Under the pieces are notes generated by a model. It had not been told where the DNA came from and made no database searches. It was given only the letters and a program-made list of their open reading frames with translations. Source: Bordetella bronchialis (lineage in GTDB: Bacteria; Pseudomonadota; Gammaproteobacteria; Burkholderiales; Burkholderiaceae_B). Taken from it: a stretch of 64,000 bases of DNA. Both the position numbers and the translations under genes were made by a program. Shown piece after piece: positions 1 to 7,837 of this stretch (position 1 is its first letter; each line of letters starts with the position of its first letter). The DNA is taken from contig NZ_CP016170.1 in assembly GCF_001676705.1 (NCBI RefSeq), positions 1,116,001-1,180,000 of the forward strand. The letters are read 5' to 3'.

Positions 1-227
1 GGCGCCAGGGCGCCGGTGCGGAGCGCCGCGGGGTGGTCCAGGAAGCGCCTGAACCACATGGTGTCGGTCACCACGAGATGGTTGAGGGTACCCAGGATGG
101 AACCGAAGAACGCGCCGCGATCGGCCCGCAAGCCCTGCGGGGGCAGTTGGCGGGCGGCCTGCAGCAGCTTGTCGTTCATCCAGGCGTTGTAGCGGGCCAG
201 GAGCGCGAAGTGGTCGGGATCAGCCAT
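1..227 (-). CDS. DinB-family protein (partial, C-terminus beyond window)
   Basis: Only the first 75 or so residues lie in the window; the frame runs off the left edge. The N-terminus reads MADPDHFALLARYNAWMNDK, followed by LGTLNHLVVTDTMWFRRF. Family knowledge: DinB/DfsB-type four-helix proteins start with a helix of the form LxxYNxWxNxxL and carry an early metal-ligand His in a second helix (here the LNHL motif). Function of such proteins is mostly unknown; some are metal-dependent thiol transferases. The start is the ATG at 227, 16 bp past the end of the neighbouring diguanylate cyclase gene on the same strand, so the two may be co-transcribed. The family call rests on a short stretch. Confidence 0.7.
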   Translation of the reverse strand, partial: MADPDHFALLARYNAWMNDKLLQAARQLPPQGLRADRGAFFGSILGTLNHLVVTDTMWFRRFLDHPAALRTGALA

Positions 228-242
228 GGCGGGTTCCGGAGG

Positions 243-1913
243 TCAGGCGGACAGGACGGCCCGGTTGCGGCCGCGCTGCTTGGCGCGGTACAGGGCATGG
301 TCGGCGCTTTCGATGATGGCCTGGATGTCGCCGTCGCGCGCGCTGCCCACGGCGATGCCCAGGCTGATGGTGATGCGGATGGTCACGTGCTGGTATTCGA
401 TGGGCGTTTCCTGCACGTTGCGGCGCATCCGCTCGGCGGTGGCCAGCACCGCGTTGGGCGAGGCGCCCGCCAGCAGGATGACGAATTCCTCGCCGCCGAA
501 GCGCGCGACCAGATCGTGTTCGCGCACCGAGCCCGTCAGGATCTCGCCCACCTTGCGGATGGTGGCGTCGCCCGCGCCATGACCGTGGTTGTCGTTGACC
601 ATCTTGAAAAAATCGATGTCGGCCATGATGACGGCCACTTGCCCCATGCGGCTGCTTTGTTCGGCCATCAGCATGGCGGCCGCGTACAGGAAGGAGCGGC
701 GGTTCAACAGGCCGGACAAGGGATCGATGCCGGCCGCCTTGCGCAGCTCGCTGATCTCCTGCACGTAGCGCTGTTCCTCGATCTGCGCGCGGCGCTGCAC
801 GTGCTCGGCGCGCGCCTGCTCCACGTCCAGGCGGCGCATCAGCGAACGCAGCGCGGCGGAAAGGTCGACGATTTCCCGGGCGCCGCCCAGGCGGGGCAGC
901 ATGGTCACGGATTCGTCGCGGCCCAGGTGGGTGGCGGCCTTGGTCAGGGCGCGCAGGGGGCGGGCGATGCGGTTGGCGATCGTCCACATCAATGCCAGGC
1001 CGGCCAGGCTGATGAGCACGCTAAGGATCAGGACGCGCCATTCCAGGCGCCGCACCGCGGCATAGGCGTCGCGGGCCGGCTGCTGGGCCACGATGATCCA
1101 GTTGCGGCCCGGAAAATCGCGATAGCCCGATGCCAGGGCGTAGCCGGTCAGCATCTCGCCCTGGTCCGTCTGCATTTCGAAGTAGCCCTGCCGGCTGGCG
1201 CGCATGCGGGCGACCTGTTCGTCCGGAAAAGGTTTGCTGCCCAGGCGGGGGCCCAGCAGCATGGTGCCGTCCGACGACAGAATCCACAGGTCGCGGACGC
1301 CGCTGGCGCTGTCGGCTTCCAGCATGGCGCGGCGGACGTCGGCGGCCCAGGTCCAGCTCAGGTGGGCCCCCAGCACGCCGATGACGCGGCCGTGGTCCGC
1401 GATGGGCGCGGAGATCTCGACGAAGCGGAAACCCTTGCCGCGCGGACGCCCCAGCAGCTCGTTCAGCATATTGGATTCGCGCACGTCGCCGATGTTGGGC
1501 GATTCCAGGCCACGCCTGAACCACAGGCGGTCGGCCACGGAGCCGCCTTCCAGCTTGCCCTGGGTCGCGGCGATCACCGTCCCGTCGGTGCCGGCCACGC
1601 CTATCCATGCATAGTCCGTCATGGACTGCTGGCGGCCCGTCAGCACGCCGCGCAGGGACTCCGACGCCATGGCGCGCACGGCCGCGCTTTCCGACAGCAT
1701 GCGGATCTCGCGGAACCGCTCGAACATATCGCGGTCCAGGGTGCGCGCCATGGTGCCGGCGATGTCGGCCACGTGCTGTTCGATCAAATCACGAGTCTGG
1801 CGCTGGCCCATGTAGGCCGCTCCGCCGGCCGCCGCGGCCACCAGGGCCAGGCAAAGCGTGCCGGCCAGCAGGACGATCTGCTGCTGGATCGTGAGTGTTT
1901 GGCGACGGAACAA
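243..1913 (-). CDS. Membrane-bound diguanylate cyclase with periplasmic sensor, HAMP and GGDEF domains
   Basis: Predicted to make cyclic di-GMP from two GTP at the inner membrane. In order: a transmembrane helix near residues 10-33, a periplasmic region of about 250 residues that looks like a Cache/PDC sensor, a second transmembrane helix near 290-312, a HAMP linker (IARPLRALTKAATHLGRDE) and a C-terminal GGDEF domain. The active-site motif is GGEEF near residue 473, preceded by REHD five residues upstream, an intact RxxD inhibitory site, so product feedback is expected. The start appears to be TTG at 1913, because an in-frame stop lies just upstream and no ATG precedes the first membrane helix. 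The periplasmic ligand cannot be read from sequence. Confidence 0.9.
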   Translation of the reverse strand: MFRRQTLTIQQQIVLLAGTLCLALVAAAAGGAAYMGQRQTRDLIEQHVADIAGTMARTLDRDMFERFREIRMLSESAAVRAMASESLRGVLTGRQQSMTDYAWIGVAGTDGTVIAATQGKLEGGSVADRLWFRRGLESPNIGDVRESNMLNELLGRPRGKGFRFVEISAPIADHGRVIGVLGAHLSWTWAADVRRAMLEADSASGVRDLWILSSDGTMLLGPRLGSKPFPDEQVARMRASRQGYFEMQTDQGEMLTGYALASGYRDFPGRNWIIVAQQPARDAYAAVRRLEWRVLILSVLISLAGLALMWTIANRIARPLRALTKAATHLGRDESVTMLPRLGGAREIVDLSAALRSLMRRLDVEQARAEHVQRRAQIEEQRYVQEISELRKAAGIDPLSGLLNRRSFLYAAAMLMAEQSSRMGQVAVIMADIDFFKMVNDNHGHGAGDATIRKVGEILTGSVREHDLVARFGGEEFVILLAGASPNAVLATAERMRRNVQETPIEYQHVTIRITISLGIAVGSARDGDIQAIIESADHALYRAKQRGRNRAVLSA

Positions 1914-2314
1914 ACCAGGTGCCCGCTAATATGAACGGCACTCATTCTGTCGTAAACGTCGTCGCCGCGCTACATAATGTTCCCAATGTTGTATCGGGCG
2001 CAGTGCCAGCGGTTACGGCCGTCCCGGTCGTCATCCCGGGGCACGGTACGGGACCGGCCCACGCGTCCGCGCATCGCCCGAACGGCGGATCCTCCCGCCG
2101 GCGCGGTGGGTGTAGGGTTCCGTAGACCCATGCGGCTGCCTTACGTTGAAATCCGCCGTTTCGCCCCGATATGTCCACTATCTGAAAGTTTGTCCGGGAT
2201 CGCCAGGCTGGCGCCGGAAAGGGGATGCGCGGAACCTCGGCGCAGGCAGCGTTTTCCGCGGCGGCGTGGGCCGGGTAGTCCCCGCGCGGCGACCCGGAAC
2301 CGAGAGCGGGCAAT
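1914..2314. other. Intergenic region between divergent DGC and cbpA genes
   Basis: About 400 bp between two divergently transcribed genes. It carries a candidate promoter for the diguanylate cyclase (1928-1956). I see no clear promoter for cbpA. Short frames on both strands lack ribosome binding sites and family-like sequence, and I do not call them genes. Confidence 0.5.
1928..1956 (-). promoter_or_regulatory. Candidate sigma-70 promoter for the diguanylate cyclase
   Basis: On the minus strand a TTTACG -35 (1951-1956) is separated by 17 bp from a CATATT -10 (1928-1933). Transcription would begin only about ten bases before the TTG start at 1913, so the message would be nearly leaderless. 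The match is moderate. Confidence 0.35.
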
Positions 2315-3244
2315 ATGGAGTTCAAAAACTATTACGACATCCTGGGCGTGGAGCGCGGCGTCGGCGACGACGACCTGCGCCGCGCCTATCGCAAGCTGGC
2401 GCGCCAGTACCATCCCGACGTCAGCAAGGAGCCCGACGCCGAAGCGCGCATGCGGGACATCAACGAGGCCTACGACGTGCTGCGCGATCCCGAGAAGCGG
2501 GCCGCGTATGACGGCCTGGCGGCGGGCGTTTCCGCCGGCGCCGGCCACCGGCCGCCGCCGGGCTGGGACCAGGGTTTCGAATTCAGTTCCTCCGGCGGCG
2601 GCGAGGACGCCGACTTCAGCGAGTTCTTCTCGTCCCTGTTCGGCGGCGCGACGCGCAAGCGGCCGCGCGGTTTCCGCGCCCGTGGCGAGGACCACCATGC
2701 CACCATCGAGGTCGACCTGGAAGACGCGCTGCACGGCGCGGAAAGGCAGATCAGCCTGCGCTCCATGAAGATGGACGAGCAGGGCCGGCCACGGCTGCAG
2801 GAACGCAAGCTCAATGTGAAGATTCCCGCCGGCATCCGCGAGGGGCAGCGCATCCGCCTGGCCGGGCAGGGCATGGCGGGCTACGCCGGCGGCGCGGCGG
2901 GCGACCTGTACCTGGAGGTGCGCCTGAAGCCGCACCGGCTGTACCGGGTGGACGGCCGCGACCTGGCCCTGACCTTGCCGGTGGCCCCCTGGGAAGCCGC
3001 GCTGGGCGCGACCGTGACGGCGCCCACCCCGGGCGGACAGGTGGAAGTGGCCATCCCCGCCGGTTCCCGCAACGGCAGCAAGCTGCGCCTGAAAGGGCGC
3101 GGCCTGCCCGGCAAGCCGGTGGGCGACCTGTACCTGGAGCTGGAGGTGGTCCTGCCGCCGGCCGACACGCCGGCGATGCGCGAGGCCTACCGCAACCTGC
3201 AGCGCCAGGCGCCCTTCGACCCGCGCGCCAACCTGGGGCGCTGA
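2315..3244 (+). CDS. cbpA: CbpA/DnaJ-type co-chaperone (curved DNA-binding protein)
   Basis: A 309-residue J-domain protein. The N-terminal J domain (residues about 4-68) has the HPD motif within YHPDVSKEPDAE, which stimulates DnaK ATPase. A Gly- and Phe-rich linker follows (about 70-125), then two beta-sandwich substrate-binding domains (about 125-300, containing VKIPAGIREGQRIRLAGQG). There is no cysteine-rich zinc region, which separates CbpA from DnaJ itself. Length and order match E. coli CbpA, a stationary-phase DnaJ homologue that also binds curved DNA. No CbpM-like gene follows; the next gene is mog, 53 bp downstream, which is unrelated. Confidence 0.92.
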   Translation: MEFKNYYDILGVERGVGDDDLRRAYRKLARQYHPDVSKEPDAEARMRDINEAYDVLRDPEKRAAYDGLAAGVSAGAGHRPPPGWDQGFEFSSSGGGEDADFSEFFSSLFGGATRKRPRGFRARGEDHHATIEVDLEDALHGAERQISLRSMKMDEQGRPRLQERKLNVKIPAGIREGQRIRLAGQGMAGYAGGAAGDLYLEVRLKPHRLYRVDGRDLALTLPVAPWEAALGATVTAPTPGGQVEVAIPAGSRNGSKLRLKGRGLPGKPVGDLYLELEVVLPPADTPAMREAYRNLQRQAPFDPRANLGR

Positions 3245-3297
3245 CATCGGCGGCGGTATAGTGCGCGGAATGTCTTCGTTCCGTCAGGTGCCGTCAA

Positions 3298-3924
3298 ATG
3301 AGCAATACCGCCAAGCGCCTTGTGCGCCGCCATCCCGATGAATTGATCGTCGGCCTTGTGTCCGTGTCCGACCGGGCATCGCAGGGCACGTACGAAGACC
3401 AGGGCATCCCCGCGCTGCGGGACTGGCTGGGCACCGCCTTGTCCTCGCCGTGGCAGTCCGCGGAGCGCCTGATTCCCGACGACCGGGCGACGATTTCCGC
3501 GGTCCTGATCGAGCTGGTGGACCAGGTCGGCTGCGACCTGGTGCTGACCACCGGCGGCACGGGACCCGCGCGCCGCGATGTCACGCCGGAAGCCACCCTG
3601 GCCGTCGCCACGCGCGAAATGCCGGGCTTCGGGGAGCAGATGCGGCAGATCAGCCTGAAGTTCGTCCCCACCGCGATTTTGTCGCGGCAGGTGGCGGTGC
3701 TGCGCGAAACGCCCGACCATGCCGCGCTGATCGTCAACCTGCCGGGACAGCCGAAGGCGATCAAGGAAACGCTGGAGGGGCTGCGCGGCCCGCAAGGAGA
3801 GGTGGCGGCGCCCGGCATTTTCGCCGCGGTCCCGTATTGCATCGACCTGATAGGCGGCCCCTACATCGAGACGCGTCCTGAAATCGTCAAGGCCTTCCGC
3901 CCGAAGTCGGCGCTGCGCAAGTAA
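3298..3924 (+). CDS. mog: Molybdopterin adenylyltransferase (MogA/MoaB family)
   Basis: Predicted to adenylate molybdopterin before molybdenum insertion in cofactor biosynthesis. The 208-residue product has the family signature TTGGTGPARRDVTPEAT and the downstream LSRQVAVLRE and NLPGQPKAI elements of the MogA fold. No other molybdenum-cofactor gene is in the window. A TATAGT -10-like element sits at 3257-3262 without an obvious -35. A perfect 11-bp hairpin follows the stop codon. Confidence 0.9.
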   Translation: MSNTAKRLVRRHPDELIVGLVSVSDRASQGTYEDQGIPALRDWLGTALSSPWQSAERLIPDDRATISAVLIELVDQVGCDLVLTTGGTGPARRDVTPEATLAVATREMPGFGEQMRQISLKFVPTAILSRQVAVLRETPDHAALIVNLPGQPKAIKETLEGLRGPQGEVAAPGIFAAVPYCIDLIGGPYIETRPEIVKAFRPKSALRK

Positions 3925-3928
3925 GCGG

Positions 3929-3960
3929 GCGGCCCGCCGCCGGACGGCGCGGCGGGCCGC
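3929..3960. terminator. Hairpin between convergent mog and the secreted-repeat gene
   Basis: Arms GCGGCCCGCCG (3929-3939) and CGGCGGGCCGC (3950-3960) pair perfectly over 11 bp with a 10-nt loop. It lies between two convergent stop codons, as expected of a shared terminator. There is no U-run on either side, so it may act with Rho. Confidence 0.55.
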
Positions 3961-3969
3961 GGCGCGCGC

Positions 3970-4350
3970 TCAGGGCTTGGCGATATGCCAGGTCCCGCCG
4001 CCCGCGCCGTCGCCGGTCGCGTCTCCCGGCTTGGTGTCCTTCTTGAAGGTGTACAGCGGCATGCCGCCGTATGCCCATTGCTTGCTGCCGTCGTCGCGGG
4101 TGATGACGGTCCACTTGCCGCTGGCCTTGGCGTCCGTGCCGGCGGCCAGCGGCGGCCAGTTGGCCGCGCACTGCCCATTGCAATTGGACTTGCCCTGGGC
4201 ATCCTTGTCGTAGGTGTACAGCGTCATTTTCTTCTGGTCGACCAGGGCGGCGCCCTTGTCGGTTTTGCCCTGGGTGGCGGGCTGGGCCTGCACGGCGGAA
4301 ACGGCGAGGGCGCCGCAGGCAAGAGCGAGAGCAAGGTATGAACGTTTCAT
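3970..4350 (-). CDS. Secreted protein of the COG4315 lipoprotein-repeat type
   Basis: A 126-residue exported protein of unknown function. The start chosen is the ATG at 4350 (MKRSYLALALACG), with AAGGAAT upstream; a longer frame to 4404 would bury the signal peptide. Signal peptide about residues 1-23 (VQA before QPATQ). The mature part holds the family's two related segments: LYTYDKDAQGKSNCNGQCAANWPPL, and LYTFKKDTKPGDATG after WTVITRDDGSKQWAYGGMP. The pattern of LYTF/LYTY, the CxxxC pair and NWPP is typical of COG4315. No lipobox is seen. Confidence 0.8.
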   Translation of the reverse strand: MKRSYLALALACGALAVSAVQAQPATQGKTDKGAALVDQKKMTLYTYDKDAQGKSNCNGQCAANWPPLAAGTDAKASGKWTVITRDDGSKQWAYGGMPLYTFKKDTKPGDATGDGAGGGTWHIAKP

Positions 4351-4498
4351 GGGGATTCCTTTTCGAGCTGGGAAAGGCGGACGTTCGAAACCGCGGCATG
4401 ACATGCCGCATCCCGTGCCAGCGGGCCGCGGGACCGCTTCAGCATACTCCTGCGCTATAGTCCCGGATCGTTATCGATGAAATGAATGGGATGCCGTG

Positions 4499-4837
4499 AT
4501 GACCCGTCGCCTATGCGCCGCCGCCGCCCTGCTGGTTCTGGCAGGCTGCACCTCCCCCAGCGATCTGCTGAAAAGAGACCCGGTGTTTTTCGGACGTACG
4601 TCCAAGTCGCCGCAAGCCTATGCGCAGTGCGTCGCCGACGGCTGGCGCGGCCAGGGCGAACAGGTAAAGACGATCGCCATCAGCAATGGCTACGACGTGG
4701 TGGCCGAAGGGGCGATGGGGCCCAGTTCGGTGGTGCGCATCCTGCAGTATGCGAACGGCAACGTCGAAGTCCGCATGTCCTCGCGTTCGTCCTTCGGTTC
4801 CCAGAACCTGGTCCAGACCGCCAATCTGTGCATGTGA
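4499..4837 (+). CDS. Small lipoprotein, unknown function
   Basis: A 112-residue protein beginning MTRRLCAAAALLVLAGCTSP; LAGC is a lipobox, so the mature N-terminus is probably a lipidated Cys. The remainder has two further cysteines (in AQCVADGW and at the end, NLCM) that could form a disulfide in the periplasm. I do not recognise the family. The GTG at 4496 directly before the ATG is an alternative start. A TATAGT element at 4456-4461 is a possible -10. Confidence 0.75.
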   Translation: MTRRLCAAAALLVLAGCTSPSDLLKRDPVFFGRTSKSPQAYAQCVADGWRGQGEQVKTIAISNGYDVVAEGAMGPSSVVRILQYANGNVEVRMSSRSSFGSQNLVQTANLCM

Positions 4838-4863
4838 GGCGCGCCGGCGCGGCACCCGCGGCC

Positions 4864-5202
4864 TCAGGGCCGCGTGGGCGCCGCGGCGACCTCGCCGGGA
4901 TGCTCATCCGGATGACGCTCCGGGGCTTCTTCCCCGGCCGCGGACCGCGCCAGGCTGGCGTAATGCTCGTGGGCAGCCTGTAGCGCCTGCGTAAGGTGTT
5001 CGTACAGGCGGCGCTGTTCCTCGACGAAGTCGTCGAACTTGATCTGGGCGTGCGCGTAGGACAGGCCGGTGTGCCGCAGGCTGCTGATGAACGCCGCGCG
5101 GGAGCGGCCCAGCAACTGCCAGCCGCGGTCGGCCAGGGCGAGTTGTTTTTCGAGTTCGGTGATGCGCGCGAGGGCGGCGCGCAAGTCCTGTTCAGTCGCC
5201 AT
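4864..5202 (-). CDS. Small coiled-coil protein, unknown function
   Basis: A 112-residue, cytoplasmic-looking protein. Residues about 5-30 (ALARITELEKQLALADRGW) look like a coiled coil, and the middle is helical; the C-terminal 25 residues are acidic, Pro-rich and probably disordered. No recognised family. It ends about 27 bp from the convergent lipoprotein gene and lies downstream of infA on the same strand. Confidence 0.6.
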   Translation of the reverse strand: MATEQDLRAALARITELEKQLALADRGWQLLGRSRAAFISSLRHTGLSYAHAQIKFDDFVEEQRRLYEHLTQALQAAHEHYASLARSAAGEEAPERHPDEHPGEVAAAPTRP

Positions 5203-5295
5203 GGCTGGCTGATGGGTGCTTCGGCGAAAGCCGGAACATTAACCCATGGCGCGACCGCGCATTCGGTCGAAATCGGGCCGAAAGCCCGGCCACTC

Positions 5296-5559
5296 CTAGC
5301 GTCGGTACGTGCTGGTGGCGGGACGCGGCACGGGGTTGGCGTCCTTGTGGCGGAAATTGATGCGGCCCTTGGTCAGGTCGTAGGGCGACATCTCCAGGGT
5401 GACACGGTCGCCGGCCAGGATGCGGATGCGGTGCTTGCGCAGGCGTCCGGACGCATAGGCGCCGACTTCCACGCCGTTGTCCAGCGTGACGCGGTAGCGG
5501 GCGTCGGGCAGTACTTCATCGACGATACCGTCGAGTTCGATCAGTTCTTCTTTCGCCAT
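5296..5559 (-). CDS. infA: Translation initiation factor IF-1 (87-residue paralogue)
   Basis: IF-1 binds the ribosomal A site with IF-2 and IF-3 during initiation. The sequence [20 protein letters not shown], then [24 protein letters not shown] and a final RINFRHK, is a full S1/OB-fold IF-1. It has a 16-residue tail (after RHKDA) beyond the usual 72 residues. Family knowledge: Burkholderiales often carry this longer copy outside the ribosomal-protein operon in addition to the 72-residue one. The ATG at 5559 has GGAG upstream. A frame extending to 5640 is an artefact. A good promoter lies about 300 bases upstream, implying a long leader. Confidence 0.95.
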   Translation of the reverse strand: MAKEELIELDGIVDEVLPDARYRVTLDNGVEVGAYASGRLRKHRIRILAGDRVTLEMSPYDLTKGRINFRHKDANPVPRPATSTYRR

Positions 5560-5859
5560 AAAAGTCTCCAGAAATGGGGAACCGTCGCGTTGCACGGCTG
5601 CGGCGCAACGGCAGGAAAAATCCCCGGGGGCCAGGTCCAAGGGCTTGCGCCCGTGACGCTCCGGCAGCCGGTTGCGTCCGGGGTGGAAAAAGGGCGAGGA
5701 CGCTTGCCGCCGCGGCGGCTGAAAACCCGCGCAAGCGGGCGCTTGGTCGCAATGCGCCCAGGCAGGCGTATTGGAAGAAGCAGGTGGGAGCGGCAGTGCC
5801 GCCGACAGGCCGCAATCGCTCAGACGCAGTCTGGGCTATGGGGATTTATTACTCGATAG

Positions 5860-5888
5860 AGTTTACGCTAATTTTACCCTGGTGTAAA
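5860..5888 (-). promoter_or_regulatory. infA: Candidate infA promoter
   Basis: On the minus strand, TTTACA (5883-5888; five of six to consensus) and TAAACT (5860-5865; four of six) are 17 bp apart, in the most AT-rich stretch of the region. The two elements also form the arms of a GTTTAC/GTAAAC inverted repeat at 5861-5889. Transcription would start near 5852, giving a leader of about 290 nt. Confidence 0.5.
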
Positions 5889-6031
5889 CCTTTTACTGCC
5901 GCCGTGCATGTACCGGGACGGCGTTTCGTACGGCATCGGCGCCTTCCACCGGAGCGTGGCGCAGCGCTGAGCACAGGCGCCCGACAGAGACCTGAACGGG
6001 CCGCCAACTGTTGCGCATGCGCCCGGTTTTA

Positions 6032-6061
6032 TTGCGACCGCTCGATGTACGGGAGTATTCT
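6032..6061 (+). promoter_or_regulatory. Candidate promoter for the DUF3311-symporter operon
   Basis: TTGCGA (6032-6037) and TATTCT (6056-6061) are 18 bp apart, about 107 bp before the DUF3311 start. Moderate match only. Confidence 0.3.
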
Positions 6062-6167
6062 GCGGCCTCGCCGCCGGCACGCTACCTCGCGTCGCGTGGC
6101 GCCATGTCCATCCGCGCAACCCGCCGCGAGACAAACGAGAGACAACCCCTTTACAACGAGTCTAGGC

Positions 6168-6347
6168 ATGTGGATTCTGCTATTGCTGCCCTTCATCGGC
6201 TTGCTCTGGGTACCGTTCTACAACGAGACCTTGCCCGAGCTGTTCGGCTTTCCCTTCTTCTACTGGTACCAGCTGCTGTGGGTGCCGATCACCGCGTTCC
6301 TGACATGGATCGTCTACCGTAGCCAGCGTGGCCAGGGAGACGAATGA
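6168..6347 (+). CDS. DUF3311 small membrane protein
   Basis: A 59-residue protein with two transmembrane segments (about 2-20 and 29-48) and the family core VPFYNETLPELFGFPFFYWY. Family knowledge: DUF3311 genes sit directly before sodium:solute symporter genes of the MctP/PanF type, and the product is presumed to be a small accessory subunit. Here its stop codon overlaps the symporter start as ATGA, which implies translational coupling. The start is the ATG at 6168; longer upstream extensions in this frame lack hydrophobic or family-like sequence. Confidence 0.85.
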   Translation: MWILLLLPFIGLLWVPFYNETLPELFGFPFFYWYQLLWVPITAFLTWIVYRSQRGQGDE

Positions 6348-7837
6348 TGACCGGCATCAACTGGACCGCCCTCGGCGTATTCGTCTTTTTCTTCGTGCTG
6401 GTCACGGTCATGGGCTTCGCGGCCTCGCGCTGGCAACGCGGCGACGCCGCCAGCCACCTGGATGAATGGGGGCTGGGCGGACGCCGCTTCGGCACCTGGA
6501 TCACCTGGTTCCTGGTCGGCGGCGATTTCTACACCGCGTACACCGTCATCGCCGTGCCCGCGCTGGTCTATGCGGTCGGCGCCTATGGCTTCTTCGCGCT
6601 GCCATACACCATCCTGGTCTATCCCATCGTGTTCACCATCATGCCGCGCCTGTGGCGGGTGGCGCACAAGGCCGGCCACGTCACCTCGGCCGATGTGGTC
6701 TACGCCCGCTTCCAGTCGCGTCCGCTGGAACTCGCCATCGCCGTCACCGGCGTACTGGCGACCATGCCCTACATCGCGCTGCAGCTGGTCGGCATGGAAG
6801 TCGTGATCAAGGCCCTGGGCCTGACCGGCGAGCTGCCGCTGGCCGCGGCCTTCGTGATCCTGGCGCTGTATACCTATTCCGCCGGCCTGCGCGCGCCGGC
6901 GCTGATCGCCTTCGTCAAGGACCTGATGATCTATATCGTGGTGCTGGTGGCGATCGTGCTGGTGCCCGCCAAGCTGGGCGGCTATGGCGCGGTGTTCTCT
7001 TCCGCGGCGGCGGGCTTTGCCGCCAAGGGCGGCGCCACCGGCCTGACGCTGAAGGCCTCGCAGTTCCTGCCGTATGCGACCCTGGCGCTGGGCTCCGCCC
7101 TGGCGGCCTTCATGTACCCGCACACGCTGACGGGCATTTTCGCCGCCAAGAGCGCCGATACGATACGCAAGAACGCCATCTTCCTGCCGGCCTATACGCT
7201 GCTGCTGGGGCTGATCGCGCTGCTGGGCTACATGGCCTATGCCGCCAACCTGCATCCGCAGACCCCTAACGACGTGGTGCCGGCGCTGTTCAACACCCTG
7301 TTCCCCAGCTGGTTCGCGGGCTTTGCGTTCGCCGCCATCGCCATCGGCGCGCTGGTGCCGGCCGCCGTGATGTCCATCGGCGCGGCCAACCTGTTCACCC
7401 GCAACTTCTGGAAGGCCTACGTCAATCCCGCGGTCAGCTCGGAAGGCGAGGCCAAGGTCGCCAAGATCGTCTCGCTGGTGGTCAAGGTGGGCGCGCTGGT
7501 CTTCATCCTGTTCGTCCCCACGCAGTACGCGCTCGACCTGCAGCTGCTGGGCGGCGTGTGGATCCTGCAGACCTTCCCCGCCGTGGTGTTCGGCCTGTTC
7601 TTCGGCTGGTTCCGCGGCGGTCCGCTGCTGCTGGGCTGGCTGGCCGGGCTGGCCACCGGCACCACGCTGGCCTATATGGACGGCATCAAGCCCGTGCATA
7701 GCTTCGTGGTGGGCGGCGACAGCTACGGCGTGTACACGGGCCTGGTGGCGCTGGTCGTGAACATCGTCGTGGCCATCGTCGCGCAAGCGGTCTCCGGTGC
7801 CTTCTCAAGCCCGCAGGGCGCGCGCCGGAGCGCCTGA
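6344..7837 (+). CDS. Sodium:solute symporter family transporter, MctP-like
   Basis: A 497-residue inner-membrane protein with about 13 hydrophobic segments. The N-terminus MMTGINWTALGVFVFFFVLV, the EWGLGGRRFGTWITWFLVGGDFYTAYT segment and the later SIGAANLFTRNFWK motif are typical of the SSS family. The combination with DUF3311 resembles the MctP monocarboxylate transporters, so uptake of a small organic acid (lactate, pyruvate or similar) is a reasonable guess, not a reading. It begins with ATGATG overlapping the DUF3311 stop and overlaps the convergent acyltransferase gene by 33 bp at its 3' end. Confidence 0.88.
   Translation: MMTGINWTALGVFVFFFVLVTVMGFAASRWQRGDAASHLDEWGLGGRRFGTWITWFLVGGDFYTAYTVIAVPALVYAVGAYGFFALPYTILVYPIVFTIMPRLWRVAHKAGHVTSADVVYARFQSRPLELAIAVTGVLATMPYIALQLVGMEVVIKALGLTGELPLAAAFVILALYTYSAGLRAPALIAFVKDLMIYIVVLVAIVLVPAKLGGYGAVFSSAAAGFAAKGGATGLTLKASQFLPYATLALGSALAAFMYPHTLTGIFAAKSADTIRKNAIFLPAYTLLLGLIALLGYMAYAANLHPQTPNDVVPALFNTLFPSWFAGFAFAAIAIGALVPAAVMSIGAANLFTRNFWKAYVNPAVSSEGEAKVAKIVSLVVKVGALVFILFVPTQYALDLQLLGGVWILQTFPAVVFGLFFGWFRGGPLLLGWLAGLATGTTLAYMDGIKPVHSFVVGGDSYGVYTGLVALVVNIVVAIVAQAVSGAFSSPQGARRSA

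Larger units (their letters stand above)
5560..6167. other. 608-bp intergenic region between divergent infA and DUF3311 genes
   Basis: It holds one promoter-like site for each direction (5860-5888 minus, 6032-6061 plus) and the infA leader. Within the leader, short GC-rich frames are present on both strands, but none has a ribosome binding site or family resemblance. I see nothing else in it. Confidence 0.5.

Noticed and set aside
33..1934. 633-residue plus-strand frame opposite the diguanylate cyclase
   Set aside because: It is His/Gly/Gln-rich antisense sequence with no family resemblance; the minus strand encodes a complete GGDEF protein here.
1942..2325. 127-residue minus-strand frame in the gap between the diguanylate cyclase and cbpA
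   Set aside because: No ribosome binding site, no hydrophobic or family pattern, overlaps the promoter region.
5516..5815. Small minus-strand frame in the infA leader
   Set aside because: Arg/Ala-rich with no ribosome binding site; overlaps infA in another frame.
6314..7786. 490-residue minus-strand frame opposite the symporter
   Set aside because: Composed largely of Gln, His, Asp and Arg, which is the usual antisense pattern of a membrane protein gene.
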